From the NCBI RefSeq assembly GCF_021404405.1, contig NZ_JABFTV010000012.1:62001-126000 (forward strand): a stretch of 64,000 bases of DNA, read 5' to 3'. The DNA is from Billgrantia aerodenitrificans. Its GTDB lineage: Bacteria > Pseudomonadota > Gammaproteobacteria > Pseudomonadales > Halomonadaceae. This document shows positions 1-7,751 of this stretch, piece by piece. How positions within the stretch are numbered: the stretch's first letter is position 1; each line of letters begins with the position of its first letter. Under the pieces are notes generated by a model. It searched no databases, was not told where the DNA came from, and worked only from the letters and a program-made list of their open reading frames with translations. Position numbers and translations under genes: made by a program.

Positions 1-1
1 G

Positions 2-1042
2 GCCGCCAAGCGCGTGGTGGGCGCCACCGCCAACTTGGAGTTCCGCCTCGAGGCGCGCCCGGACACACCGGACGCCGAGACCGAAAGCTTCGCCTTTCGC
101 AACAACCCGAACCGCACCGCCGACCTGATGCGTGACGTGATCATCACCGGCGACAGCGTTTCCAGCGCCCAGCGCAGCTTCGACGAGAACGGTCGCCCCC
201 AGGTCAACATCAACCTGGACGGCACCGGCGGCACGCTGATGAACCGCGCCACCCGCACCAACATCGGGCGCAACATGGCGGTGCTGTTCATCGAGCACAA
301 GACGCGTGACCGGGTGGTGATGGAGGATGGCGAAGAGGTCACCGTGCGCGAGCCCTATACCGAGCGCGGCCTGATCAGCCTGGCCACCATCCAGAGCGCG
401 CTGGGCAACAGCTTCCGCATCACCGGGCTCGACTCGCCCACCGAGGCAGGCGAGCTGGCCCTGCTGCTGCGCTCCGGCTCGCTGGCGGCACCGATCTACT
501 TCGTCCAGGAACGCACCATCGGTCCGAGCCTGGGGGCGGAGAACATTGCCCGCGGGGTGATGTCGGTGCAGATCGGCCTGGTACTGGTCGTGCTGTTCAT
601 GCTGATCCGCTACAAGGTGTTCGGCGTCTTCGCCAACGTGGCACTGGCGTTGAACCTGACCCTGCTGATCGCAGCCATGTCCCTGCTCGGCGCCACCCTG
701 ACGCTGCCGGGTATCGCCGGTATCGTGCTGACGCTGGGCATGGCGGTAGACGCCAACGTACTGATATTCGAGCGAATACGCGAAGAGCTGCGCAACGGAC
801 TGTCGATACAGCAGGCCATTCATGCCGGTTACGAACGCGCCTTCAGCTCGATCGTCGACGCCAACATCACCACCCTGCTGGTGGCGGTCATCCTGTTCTC
901 GATCGGCACCGGCCCGGTCAAGGGCTTCGCCGTGACCCTGTCGCTGGGGATCCTCACCTCGCTGTTCACCGCCCTGCTGGTGACCCGTGCGATGGTGAAC
1001 CTCATCTACGGCGGCAAACCGGTCAAGAAGCTCTGGATCTAA
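2..1042 (+). CDS. secD: Protein translocase subunit SecD, 3' part
   Basis: The reading frame is open from the left edge, so only the C-terminal 346 residues are seen. SecD works with SecF in the inner membrane to drive proton-powered late steps of Sec-dependent export. The visible part holds the end of the periplasmic domain and then the transmembrane region, starting near 'NIARGVMSVQIG'. The family motif GMAVDANVLIFERIREE lies in the middle of the membrane part; its Asp is the residue linked to proton coupling in SecDF. The protein ends in a short basic tail. secF follows after 22 bases in the usual operon order. The true start lies upstream of the window. Confidence 0.97.
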   Translation, partial: AAKRVVGATANLEFRLEARPDTPDAETESFAFRNNPNRTADLMRDVIITGDSVSSAQRSFDENGRPQVNINLDGTGGTLMNRATRTNIGRNMAVLFIEHKTRDRVVMEDGEEVTVREPYTERGLISLATIQSALGNSFRITGLDSPTEAGELALLLRSGSLAAPIYFVQERTIGPSLGAENIARGVMSVQIGLVLVVLFMLIRYKVFGVFANVALALNLTLLIAAMSLLGATLTLPGIAGIVLTLGMAVDANVLIFERIREELRNGLSIQQAIHAGYERAFSSIVDANITTLLVAVILFSIGTGPVKGFAVTLSLGILTSLFTALLVTRAMVNLIYGGKPVKKLWI

Positions 1043-1064
1043 GGCTCACCAACTTGAGGTGGTT

Positions 1065-1991
1065 ATGAAAACCCTCGTCAATCGACAGTTCGACTTCATG
1101 GGCAAGCGCCGGATCGCCTTTGCGATCTCCGGTTTGCTGATCCTGGCGTCGATCGTCTCGCTGCTGCTCCAGCAGCTCAATCTGGGGCTGGACTTCACCG
1201 GCGGCACGCTGATAGAGGTGCGCTACGCGGTGGCACCCTCGCTGGACGCCGTGCGCCAAGCCTTGGAAGCCGCCGAGTTCCGCGATGTTTCGGTGCAGAC
1301 CTTCGGTGCCTCCACCGAGATACTGATCCGCCTGCAGCAGGCCTTCGATGCGGAAGTCGGCAACCGCGTGATCGAACTGCTGCGCGCCGATGGCGATACC
1401 GTCGAACTGGTGCGCGCCGAGTTCGTCGGCGCTCAGGTGGGCGAGCAACTTCGCGACCAGAGCGGCCTGGGGCTGCTATTGGCCATGGCCGTGGTCATGG
1501 TCTACGTGGCCTTCCGCTTCCAGTACAAGTTCGCCATCGGCGCCGTGCTGGCCCTGTTCCACGACGTCATCATCGTGGTCGGCATCTTCTCGCTGTTCCA
1601 GTTCGACTTCGACCTCACGGTGATGGCAGCCCTGCTGGCGGTGATCGGCTACTCGCTCAACGACACCATCGTCGTCTACGACCGTATTCGCGAGACGATA
1701 CGCACCTCGCGCATCGACGACATGCCGGCGATCTTCAACGAAGCGATCAACCTCACCCTGTCACGCACGCTGGCGACGTCTGGTACCACCTTGCTGGTGC
1801 TGATGGCGCTGCTGCTGCTGGGTGGAGACATGATCCACTACTTCTCCATCGCGCTGATCCTCGGTGTGGTCGTGGGTACCTTCTCCTCCATCTACGTGGC
1901 GGCCGCCCTGCTGCTCGCCGTGAAGCTGGAGCGCAAGGACCTGATTCCGCCAAAGAAGGAGGAGCACGAAGAAGAGGAACAGCTGCCCTAG
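1065..1991 (+). CDS. secF: Protein translocase subunit SecF
   Basis: A 308-residue protein and partner of SecD in the inner-membrane SecDF complex. It has one N-terminal membrane helix, a periplasmic domain containing LGLDFTGGT, and then five C-terminal membrane helices with the SecF motif VIGYSLNDTIVVYDRIRE. The C-terminus is strongly acidic and basic (KKEEHEEEEQLP), which is common at the cytosolic end. I chose the ATG at 1065 because GAGG lies five to six bases upstream. An in-frame GTG at 1059 would add two residues. Length and order after secD are normal. Confidence 0.97.
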   Translation: MKTLVNRQFDFMGKRRIAFAISGLLILASIVSLLLQQLNLGLDFTGGTLIEVRYAVAPSLDAVRQALEAAEFRDVSVQTFGASTEILIRLQQAFDAEVGNRVIELLRADGDTVELVRAEFVGAQVGEQLRDQSGLGLLLAMAVVMVYVAFRFQYKFAIGAVLALFHDVIIVVGIFSLFQFDFDLTVMAALLAVIGYSLNDTIVVYDRIRETIRTSRIDDMPAIFNEAINLTLSRTLATSGTTLLVLMALLLLGGDMIHYFSIALILGVVVGTFSSIYVAAALLLAVKLERKDLIPPKKEEHEEEEQLP

Positions 1992-2055
1992 GAAAGACAC
2001 CATAGCGTGCTGCGCTCGGTATCTAGGGCGCCTTTCCTTTTTGGCTTTGCAACGC

Positions 2056-2090
2056 AAACCGCCCCCGCAGCAGTGCTGCGGGGGCGGTTT
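2056..2090. terminator. Bidirectional terminator between secF and suhB
   Basis: A perfect 17-bp inverted repeat (2056-2072 and 2074-2090; arm starts AAACCGCCCCCGCAGCA). It begins in A's and ends in T's, so it can act on both strands. It lies between the convergent secF and suhB genes. In practice the innermost pairs would open to form the loop. Confidence 0.85.
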
Positions 2091-2111
2091 CGTTTCGGGC
2101 TGTGTCGCCGC

Positions 2112-2906
2112 TCAGAAATGCGGCTTGAGCTGCTGTACCAGGGCCTTGAACAGGCGCGGGCCGGCAGCCATCAGTTGGCCCTTGGCTTCGACACTCGGCT
2201 GGCCATCCGGGGTGCCCATCAGCGCACCGGCTTCCTTTAACAGCAGGCTGCCGACCAGGCGATCCTGCTCCTCCAGCCCCAGCACGAAAGCGGCGTCGAC
2301 GCGGCCGGCGGCCAGCTCGGCCATATCGAGCAGGCCACTGCCGGTGGCAAGCTGTGTCTCGACCTGCGGGCCGAGCTGCTGAACCAGGGTCAGGTAAGCG
2401 GGAAGATGACGCGAGCGATGATCGCTCTCGGGCAGACTCATGGCGATCCGAGTGCCGAGTATCGCACTGGACTTGGGCACACGAATACGCTTGCCGTTGT
2501 GCTGAGAACCGCGACCACGGCTGGTCAGGTATTCGTCGTCGCTATAGGGGCAGATCACCACCGCATGCTCCGGGCGACCCTTCACCAGGCACACCACCGA
2601 CAGGGCAAAACCGCTGCCGGCCACGCCCAGGCTTGAGTAGCCATGGAAGGGCTCGATGCGCCATTCGATGTCCCGCCCTTCGCCTTCGCCGGCGCGGTGA
2701 GGGGTGAAACGACCGCTGACCCCGTGCTGGGGATAGCCGCGGTTGAGCTGACGAACGATCAGCGTCTCGGCGTTGCGGGCAGTGTCCTCGAGCAGGCGCT
2801 CGAGATTGTGTTCTTCGTGAGCGTTCTCGATGCGCTCACGAATGCGCAAGAACTGTTCGGCGGCACTGCGCGTGGCGCGCAGGGCGAATTGGACCATCGG
2901 ATGCAT
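2112..2906 (-). CDS. suhB: SuhB homologue, probably catalytically inactive inositol monophosphatase-like protein
   Basis: A 264-residue protein of the inositol monophosphatase family. It begins MHPM like E. coli SuhB and has the family fold throughout, for example PQH at 59-61 and NGKRIR at 137-142. The metal-binding motif DPLDGT is replaced by EPFHGY (85-90), so both Asp ligands are changed. The upstream EE motif is not recognisable. The WDxAAG motif is QDRLVG (214-219) and keeps only its Asp. Hydrolase activity is therefore doubtful. E. coli SuhB also acts as a Nus-type factor in ribosomal RNA antitermination, a role reported not to need catalysis, so that may be the retained job here. The start at 2906 is chosen over longer in-frame starts by homology. 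It is divergent from trmJ, as usual. Confidence 0.88.
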   Translation of the reverse strand: MHPMVQFALRATRSAAEQFLRIRERIENAHEEHNLERLLEDTARNAETLIVRQLNRGYPQHGVSGRFTPHRAGEGEGRDIEWRIEPFHGYSSLGVAGSGFALSVVCLVKGRPEHAVVICPYSDDEYLTSRGRGSQHNGKRIRVPKSSAILGTRIAMSLPESDHRSRHLPAYLTLVQQLGPQVETQLATGSGLLDMAELAAGRVDAAFVLGLEEQDRLVGSLLLKEAGALMGTPDGQPSVEAKGQLMAAGPRLFKALVQQLKPHF

Positions 2907-2949
2907 GATCGGGCCTTGGAGCGTCGGTGATGTTAAAGAACAGGCTAGT

Positions 2950-2991
2950 TCGAACGTAGATCCCGGGTCGAACGGGGAGCTCGGTCGAACG
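2950..2991. repeat. Three phased TCGAACG repeats between suhB and trmJ
   Basis: The heptamer TCGAACG occurs at 2950, 2968 and 2985, spacings of 18 and 17 bp, in the divergent intergenic region. The phasing is close to helical multiples and could form a protein-binding array. No function is known from the sequence alone, and chance is possible in GC-rich DNA. Confidence 0.35.
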
Positions 2992-3097
2992 CGTGGCGCG
3001 CATCCTAGCAGAATCGCCCGGCATGCGCCATTGCTGCCGGCAGGCGTGGTAGACTCGGCGGTTCGCAGTTTCTCTCGTACGGCAAAGGCAGTCCCGC

Positions 3098-3913
3098 ATG
3101 CTAGAGCGCATTCGTATCGTGCTGATCGGCACCAGTCATCCCGGCAATATCGGCGCCACCGCCCGCGCCATGCACAACATGGGGCTTGGCGACCTGGCCC
3201 TAGTCTCACCGCGCTGCGAGCCGCTGACTAGCGAGAGCATCTCTCGCGCCTCGGGAGCCGACCATATCGTGCATGCCGCCCGGGTCGTCGAAACCCTCGA
3301 GGAAGCCGTCGCCGACTGCACCCTGGCGGTGGGAGCCAGCGCCCGCTCACGCACCCTGCCCTGGCCGATGATCACGCCGCGCGCGCTGGGAGAACGGCTG
3401 CCGGCCGAACTCGCCGGCCCTGAATCGCGGGTGGCACTGGTCTTCGGCCGCGAGGACAGCGGGCTCTCCAACGCCGAGCTGCAGCGCTGCCATGCCCACG
3501 TGCACATCCCCACCAACCCGGACTTCAGCTCGCTCAACCTGGCTGCCGCCGTGCAGGTGCTGGCCTACGAGTGCCGTCTGGCCTGGCTCGAAGCCGGCAA
3601 CGGTGGGGGAAGCAGAGAGAACGACCAGGATGAGGAGCCGCAGCAGCCGCTGGCCAGCCACCAGGAGCTGGAGCACTACTTCGCTCACCTGGAACGCACC
3701 CTGATCGCCATCGGCTTCCACGATCCGGCGCTGCCACGCCAACTGATGGCCCGGCTGAGACGCTTCACCCTGCGTGCACGTCCCGAGCGGATGGAGCTGA
3801 ACATCCTGCGTGGCATGCTCACGGCCACCGAGAAGTGCGCCGCCGGGCACCCGGGAGCCGACGAGGGGGCCGTGTCACCCCCGGATGAGAAAGGCGGCGA
3901 CGGCACAGCGTAG
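3098..3913 (+). CDS. trmJ: tRNA (cytidine/uridine-32-2'-O)-methyltransferase TrmJ
   Basis: A 271-residue SPOUT-class (SpoU family) methyltransferase that methylates the 2'-hydroxyl of nucleotide 32 in certain tRNAs using S-adenosylmethionine. The three family motifs are visible: TSHPGNIGATARAMHNMG near the N-terminus, LVFGREDSGLSNAEL in the middle, and IPTNPDFSSLNLAAAVQ forming the trefoil-knot cofactor site. The C-terminal region is helical, with a low-complexity acidic tail of about 20 residues. The trmJ-cysE-iscR order is the usual one in Pseudomonas-like genomes. It is divergent from suhB. Confidence 0.95.
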   Translation: MLERIRIVLIGTSHPGNIGATARAMHNMGLGDLALVSPRCEPLTSESISRASGADHIVHAARVVETLEEAVADCTLAVGASARSRTLPWPMITPRALGERLPAELAGPESRVALVFGREDSGLSNAELQRCHAHVHIPTNPDFSSLNLAAAVQVLAYECRLAWLEAGNGGGSRENDQDEEPQQPLASHQELEHYFAHLERTLIAIGFHDPALPRQLMARLRRFTLRARPERMELNILRGMLTATEKCAAGHPGADEGAVSPPDEKGGDGTA

Positions 3914-4029
3914 CCTAGCGCCTGCACCGCCACCAAAAATCCTTGAACGCTGCCCGGCGCGCCCCCATATGATGAGTCTGTTACCGATTCCCGCCGCCAG
4001 GCCGCTTCACCGCCACCAAGGACCGCTGC

Positions 4030-4896
4030 ATGTTTCAACGACTGCGCGAGGACATCAATAGCGTATTTGACCGCGATCCGGCGGCCCGCAACTTCCTGGA
4101 AGTGCTCACCAACTATCCGGGATTGCATGCGCTGCTGCTGCATCGTCTGGCCCATTGGCTGTGGCGAAAGCACCTGAAGTGGCTGGCCCGCACCCTGTCG
4201 ACCTTCTCGCGCTGGCTTACCGGCATCGAGATCCACCCCGGGGCGAAGATCGGCCGACGTTTCTTCATCGACCACGGCATGGGGGTGGTGATCGGCGAGA
4301 CCGCCGAGGTCGGCGACGATGTCACGCTCTACCAGGGCGTCACCCTGGGTGGCACCAGCTGGCACAAAGGCAAGCGCCATCCGACCCTCGAAGACGGCGT
4401 CATCGTCGGTGCCGGCGCCAAGATCCTCGGCCCCTTCACTGTCGGCGCCGGTGCCAAGATCGGCTCCAACGCAGTGGTGACCAAGGAGGTGCCGGCCGGT
4501 GCCACGGTAGTGGGCATCCCCGGCAAGATCGTCAAGCGTGCCGATCCGGATGCCGCCGAGGAACTGGAGGTCGACCCGGAGCGCCGCGAAGCGATACGTC
4601 GCAAGTTCGGCTTCGATGCCTACGGCGTGAGCGAAGACATGCCCGATCCGGTGGCGCGCTCGATCCAGGCCATGCTCGACCACATGCACGCCGTGGACGA
4701 ACGCATCGAGCGCATGTGCAGCACGCTGCGCAAGCTCGACGCCAGCTACCGCGAGGGCAAGCTGCCGGAGCTGCGCGACGAGGACTTCGCCGACATCCTT
4801 TCCGATGTCGACGCCTGCTGCGGGCCCACCGCCGGCTCCAGAACCGAGCATGATGGAGATCAAGGCAACGGCGAGCCCCCTCGCAGCAATGGTTGA
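4030..4896 (+). CDS. cysE: Serine O-acetyltransferase CysE
   Basis: A 288-residue enzyme transferring acetyl from acetyl-CoA to L-serine, the first step of cysteine synthesis. The N-terminal helical part is short (about 65 residues), as in the EpsC-like form. It is followed by left-handed beta-helix hexapeptide repeats that contain the catalytic region IDHGMGVVIGETAEVGDDVT and GGTSWHKGKRHP. The C-terminal extension of about 110 residues is hydrophilic and longer than in E. coli CysE. Its place upstream of iscR and iscS ties cysteine supply to Fe-S cluster assembly. Confidence 0.95.
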   Translation: MFQRLREDINSVFDRDPAARNFLEVLTNYPGLHALLLHRLAHWLWRKHLKWLARTLSTFSRWLTGIEIHPGAKIGRRFFIDHGMGVVIGETAEVGDDVTLYQGVTLGGTSWHKGKRHPTLEDGVIVGAGAKILGPFTVGAGAKIGSNAVVTKEVPAGATVVGIPGKIVKRADPDAAEELEVDPERREAIRRKFGFDAYGVSEDMPDPVARSIQAMLDHMHAVDERIERMCSTLRKLDASYREGKLPELRDEDFADILSDVDACCGPTAGSRTEHDGDQGNGEPPRSNG

Positions 4897-4922
4897 CCTT
4901 GGCAGTCGGGCTTTACCATAAT
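4893..4922 (+). promoter_or_regulatory. Putative sigma70 promoter of iscR
   Basis: TTGACC (4893-4898) and CATAAT (4917-4922) are separated by 18 bp. They overlap the end of cysE and lie about 100 bp before the iscR start. I could not recognise a clear IscR type 1 operator, so autoregulation is expected from the family and not seen. Confidence 0.5.
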
Positions 4923-5018
4923 GGCGTTTCATCCTTGCTCGCCGCTGGCGGCGGGCCGTTTCGCCCCGCCCGACCGAAGGGCCGAGGTACGCTATCCGAT
5001 GCGTCTGAAGAGCCTACC

Positions 5019-5489
5019 ATGCGTTTGACCACCAAGGGACGCTACGCCGTCACTGCCATGCTCGACCTGGCCCTGAACGCAGACAAGGGCGCCATCTCGC
5101 TGGCCGATATCGCACGCCGCCAGGAGATCTCCCTGCCCTATCTGGAGCAGCTCTTCGCGCGCCTGCGGCGTGCCGGGCTGGTCAACAGCGTGCGCGGCCC
5201 CGGCGGCGGCTACCTGCTGGCGGTTCCTGCCGCAGAGATCTCGGTGGCACGGGTCATCGACGCCGTCGACGAGTCGGTCGACGCCACGCGCTGCCAGGGG
5301 CTATCGGACTGCCAGCAGGGCGACACCTGCCTGACCCACCATCTATGGTGCGAACTCTCCGGCCAGATCCGCGGCTTTCTCGACGGCATCACCCTCGGTC
5401 AACTGGTCGAGCATGGTGACGTGCGCCGCATCGCGGCTCGCCAGAACGCCCGTCACGACGCCAACACCATCCTGACCTCCTCGCCCTGA
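5019..5489 (+). CDS. iscR: Rrf2-family Fe-S regulator IscR
   Basis: A 156-residue winged-helix transcription factor that senses Fe-S status by carrying a [2Fe-2S] cluster. It begins with the canonical MRLTTKGRYAVTAMLDLAL. The DNA recognition helix is in the ISLPYLEQLFARLRRAGLV region. The cluster ligands Cys92, Cys98, Cys104 and His107 are all present at the same positions as in E. coli IscR. The ATG at 5019 is fixed by homology; the longer open frame upstream starts inside the cysE end. It heads a shortened isc locus. Confidence 0.96.
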   Translation: MRLTTKGRYAVTAMLDLALNADKGAISLADIARRQEISLPYLEQLFARLRRAGLVNSVRGPGGGYLLAVPAAEISVARVIDAVDESVDATRCQGLSDCQQGDTCLTHHLWCELSGQIRGFLDGITLGQLVEHGDVRRIAARQNARHDANTILTSSP

Positions 5490-5530
5490 TCGCCCGGGCA
5501 GAGGAACAGACTGGAGAATTCCGCCAGACA

Positions 5531-6679
5531 ATGAGCGCACTCGTCTATCTCGACTATGCCGCCACCACCCCGGTCGACCCCCGCGTCGCCGAGGTCATGC
5601 AGCGCCATCTGACCCTGGACGGCATCTTCGCCAACCCCGCTTCGCGCAACCATATGCTGGGCTGGCAGGCGGAACAGGCGGTAGAGAACGCCCGCCGTCA
5701 GGTCGCCGACCTGATCGCCGCCGACCCGCGCGAGATCGTCTGGACCAGCGGCGCCACCGAGGCCGACAACCTGGCGCTGATCGGCTTCATGCGCGCCAAT
5801 CGCGAACGCGGCCGTCATCTGGTGACATCGATCGTCGAACACAAGGCGGTGGTGGACACCGCCGCGGCGCTGGAACGGGAGGGCTTCGAGGTCACCTGGC
5901 TGACGCCGGGCAGCGATGGCCGCATCCAGCCCGAGCAGCTGCGCGAGGCCATGCGCCCCGACACCGTGCTGGTCTCGCTGATGGCGGTCAACAACGAGCT
6001 GGGCTGCATTCATGACCTGGCCGCGCTGGCCGAGGTCGCCCATGCCGGTGGCGCGGCGTTTCATGTCGATGCCGCTCAGGGCGTGGGCCGCATCGACCTC
6101 GACGTCGGCCGGCTGGGCATCGACCTGATGTCCCTCTCCGGCCACAAGGCCTACGGCCCCAAGGGCATCGGTGCGCTCTACGTGCGACGCAGCCCCGACC
6201 TCCGCATCGAGCCGCTGATCCATGGCGGCGGCCACGAGCGCGGCATGCGCTCCGGCACCCTGGCCACCCATCAGATCGTCGGCATGGGCGAAGCCTTTCA
6301 ACTGGCCGCCGCCGAAGGCGAGGCCGACCAGGAGCGCATCCTGGCGCTGCGGAACCGACTGCTTGCGGGGCTGTCCGAGCTGGACGGAATTCATTGCAAC
6401 ACCGCCATCGACGTGGCGGTGCCCAACATTCTCAACCTGGCATTCGAGGGCGTGGACGGCGAGTCGCTGCTGATGGCCCTGCGCAGCATTGCGCTGTCGA
6501 CCGGTTCGGCATGCAACTCCGCCAGCGTCGAGCCATCCTATGTATTGAAGGGCATCGGCGTGCCGCGCGCGCTGGCACTGGCCTCGCTGCGTTTCAGTTT
6601 CGGCCGTTTCACCGACGAGGCCGATATCGAAGCTGCGCTCGAGGCCTTGCGTCACGCCCTTCCGGGCCTGAGACGCTGA
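5531..6679 (+). CDS. iscS: Cysteine desulfurase IscS
   Basis: A 382-residue PLP-dependent group I cysteine desulfurase that removes sulfur from cysteine as an enzyme-bound persulfide. The PLP lysine is Lys206 in SGHKAYGPKG. The catalytic loop Cys is Cys328 in STGSACNSASVEPSYVL; both have the same numbering as E. coli IscS. The protein stops about 20 residues earlier than E. coli IscS, after RHALPGLRR, so it lacks the C-terminal tail that helps contact IscU. This fits with the absence of iscU after it. It lies 41 bases after iscR. Confidence 0.94.
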   Translation: MSALVYLDYAATTPVDPRVAEVMQRHLTLDGIFANPASRNHMLGWQAEQAVENARRQVADLIAADPREIVWTSGATEADNLALIGFMRANRERGRHLVTSIVEHKAVVDTAAALEREGFEVTWLTPGSDGRIQPEQLREAMRPDTVLVSLMAVNNELGCIHDLAALAEVAHAGGAAFHVDAAQGVGRIDLDVGRLGIDLMSLSGHKAYGPKGIGALYVRRSPDLRIEPLIHGGGHERGMRSGTLATHQIVGMGEAFQLAAAEGEADQERILALRNRLLAGLSELDGIHCNTAIDVAVPNILNLAFEGVDGESLLMALRSIALSTGSACNSASVEPSYVLKGIGVPRALALASLRFSFGRFTDEADIEAALEALRHALPGLRR

Positions 6680-6714
6680 TCGTCGCTCAGCCACTTTGCT
6701 GCAGGAGTACCAAC

Positions 6715-7041
6715 ATGGCGCACCTTTCGATTACCTCCTCCGCCGCCGAACAGATCCAGCGGGCTCTGGCGGAGCGTGGGCACGGCCTGGGCCTGCGGGT
6801 CTCGGTCAAGCCCAGCGGCTGCTCCGGCTACAGCTACGTACTCGACTTCGCCGACGAGGCGGCCAATGACGATGCGGTGTTCGAGGAGCATGGCGTGACC
6901 GTCTTCGTCACCCCTGAGGCATTGCCGATGCTCGACGGCAGCGAGGTCGACTACGTCTCGGAGGGACTCAACCGCTTCTTCCGCTTCAACAACCCGAACG
7001 TGAAGGATCAGTGTGGGTGCGGTGAGAGCTTCACCGTCTGA
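6715..7041 (+). CDS. iscA: A-type iron-sulfur carrier protein (IscA-like)
   Basis: A 108-residue A-type Fe-S carrier of the HesB/IscA family. The three conserved cysteines are Cys36 (SGCSGYSY) and Cys100/Cys102 (DQCGCGESF). A GCAGGAG ribosome-binding site precedes the ATG at 6715. It is placed directly after iscS, where iscU would normally be. It could be IscA, or closer to SufA/ErpA; I cannot separate these by eye. It probably receives or delivers clusters from a scaffold encoded elsewhere, such as SufBCD. Confidence 0.9.
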   Translation: MAHLSITSSAAEQIQRALAERGHGLGLRVSVKPSGCSGYSYVLDFADEAANDDAVFEEHGVTVFVTPEALPMLDGSEVDYVSEGLNRFFRFNNPNVKDQCGCGESFTV

Positions 7042-7059
7042 CCCATAGTGGGTCGACGA

Positions 7060-7089
7060 TTGTTCAACGCCTGCCGGCAGCGGTATACT
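7060..7089 (+). promoter_or_regulatory. Putative promoter of ndk
   Basis: A good -10 element TATACT (7084-7089) has a weak -35 TTGTTC (7060-7065) at 18 bp. It lies about 165 bp before ndk and would give a long leader containing the hairpin at 7155-7205. Confidence 0.4.
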
Positions 7090-7154
7090 CTGCGCCCATC
7101 GATGGCGCCGCCTGGGCGATGACCGGGCGACACCGAACGCATTGGATCTCTATT

Positions 7155-7205
7155 GGCGCCGCGCCGTACCGACACCACCCCGGTGGGCGGGTACGGCGTG
7201 GCGCC
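7155..7205 (+). other. Large hairpin in the ndk leader, flanked by direct repeats
   Basis: Arms GGCGCCGCGCCGTACC (7155-7170) and GGTACGGCGTGGCGCC (7190-7205) pair over 16 positions with one mismatch. A smaller nested CCACC/GGTGG stem sits in the loop. The 9-mer ATTGGATCT occurs on both sides, at 7141 and 7211. No T-run follows, so it is not a typical intrinsic terminator. It could be an RNA control element or an mRNA-stabilising structure. Confidence 0.6.
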
Positions 7206-7252
7206 GCACCATTGGATCTTCAACTCCATCACTCAGCAACGAAGAGGCCACC

Positions 7253-7678
7253 ATGGCAACCGAACGTACCCTGTCCATCATCAAGCCCGACGCCGTCGCC
7301 AAGAATGCCATCGGCGACATCATCTCTCGCTTCGAGAAGGCCGGTCTCAAGGTCGTTGCCGCCAAGATGCTGCACCTGTCCGAAGAGAAGGCCGGCGGCT
7401 TCTACGCCGAGCACAAGGAGCGCCCCTTCTTCAAGGATCTGGTGGGCTTCATGACCTCCGGTCCGGTGGTGGTGCAGGTACTGGAAGGTGAAGATGCCAT
7501 CGCCAAGAACCGCGAGCTGATGGGCGCCACCAACCCCAAGGAAGCCGCCCCGGGCACCATCCGCGCCGACTTCGCCGAGACCATCGACGCCAATGCCGTA
7601 CACGGCTCCGACTCGCCGGCCTCCGCCGAGCGTGAAGTGGCCTACTTCTTCAGCGCCGACGAGATCTGCCCCCGCTAA
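7253..7678 (+). CDS. ndk: Nucleoside diphosphate kinase
   Basis: A 141-residue enzyme that exchanges gamma phosphates among nucleoside di- and triphosphates. The phospho-accepting His117 lies in NAVHGSDSPASA. The N-terminal TLSIIKPDAV motif is typical. Length is the normal bacterial size. The ATG at 7253 follows GAAGAGG. In relatives such as Pseudomonas, ndk follows iscX; here it follows iscA directly, so the missing isc genes seem to have been lost from this gap. Confidence 0.97.
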   Translation: MATERTLSIIKPDAVAKNAIGDIISRFEKAGLKVVAAKMLHLSEEKAGGFYAEHKERPFFKDLVGFMTSGPVVVQVLEGEDAIAKNRELMGATNPKEAAPGTIRADFAETIDANAVHGSDSPASAEREVAYFFSADEICPR

Positions 7679-7700
7679 GCCACCAGGCCAGGCACTTTTC

Positions 7701-7722
7701 GCGGGGGCGCTCACGCCCCCGC
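7701..7722 (+). terminator. Hairpin after ndk
   Basis: A 9-bp GC stem (GCGGGGGCG / CGCCCCCGC) with loop CTCA is followed by a pyrimidine run poor in T. It lies between ndk and rlmN. It may be a weak terminator that reduces read-through from the strong ndk gene. Confidence 0.5.
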
Positions 7723-7751
7723 TCTCGCCCTGCCCCGATCTACGTGATGCC

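Noticed and set aside
2112..2906. suhB as a pseudogene
   Set aside because: The frame is intact, normal length, and conserved outside the metal motifs. Altered active site in an intact gene fits functional change better than decay.
3685..4932. Long open frame on the minus strand opposite cysE
   Set aside because: It mirrors the codon structure of cysE, shows repetitive G/A/V/H-rich composition and no family motif. Several similar frames opposite iscS, rlmN, hisS, der and rodZ were dropped for the same reason.
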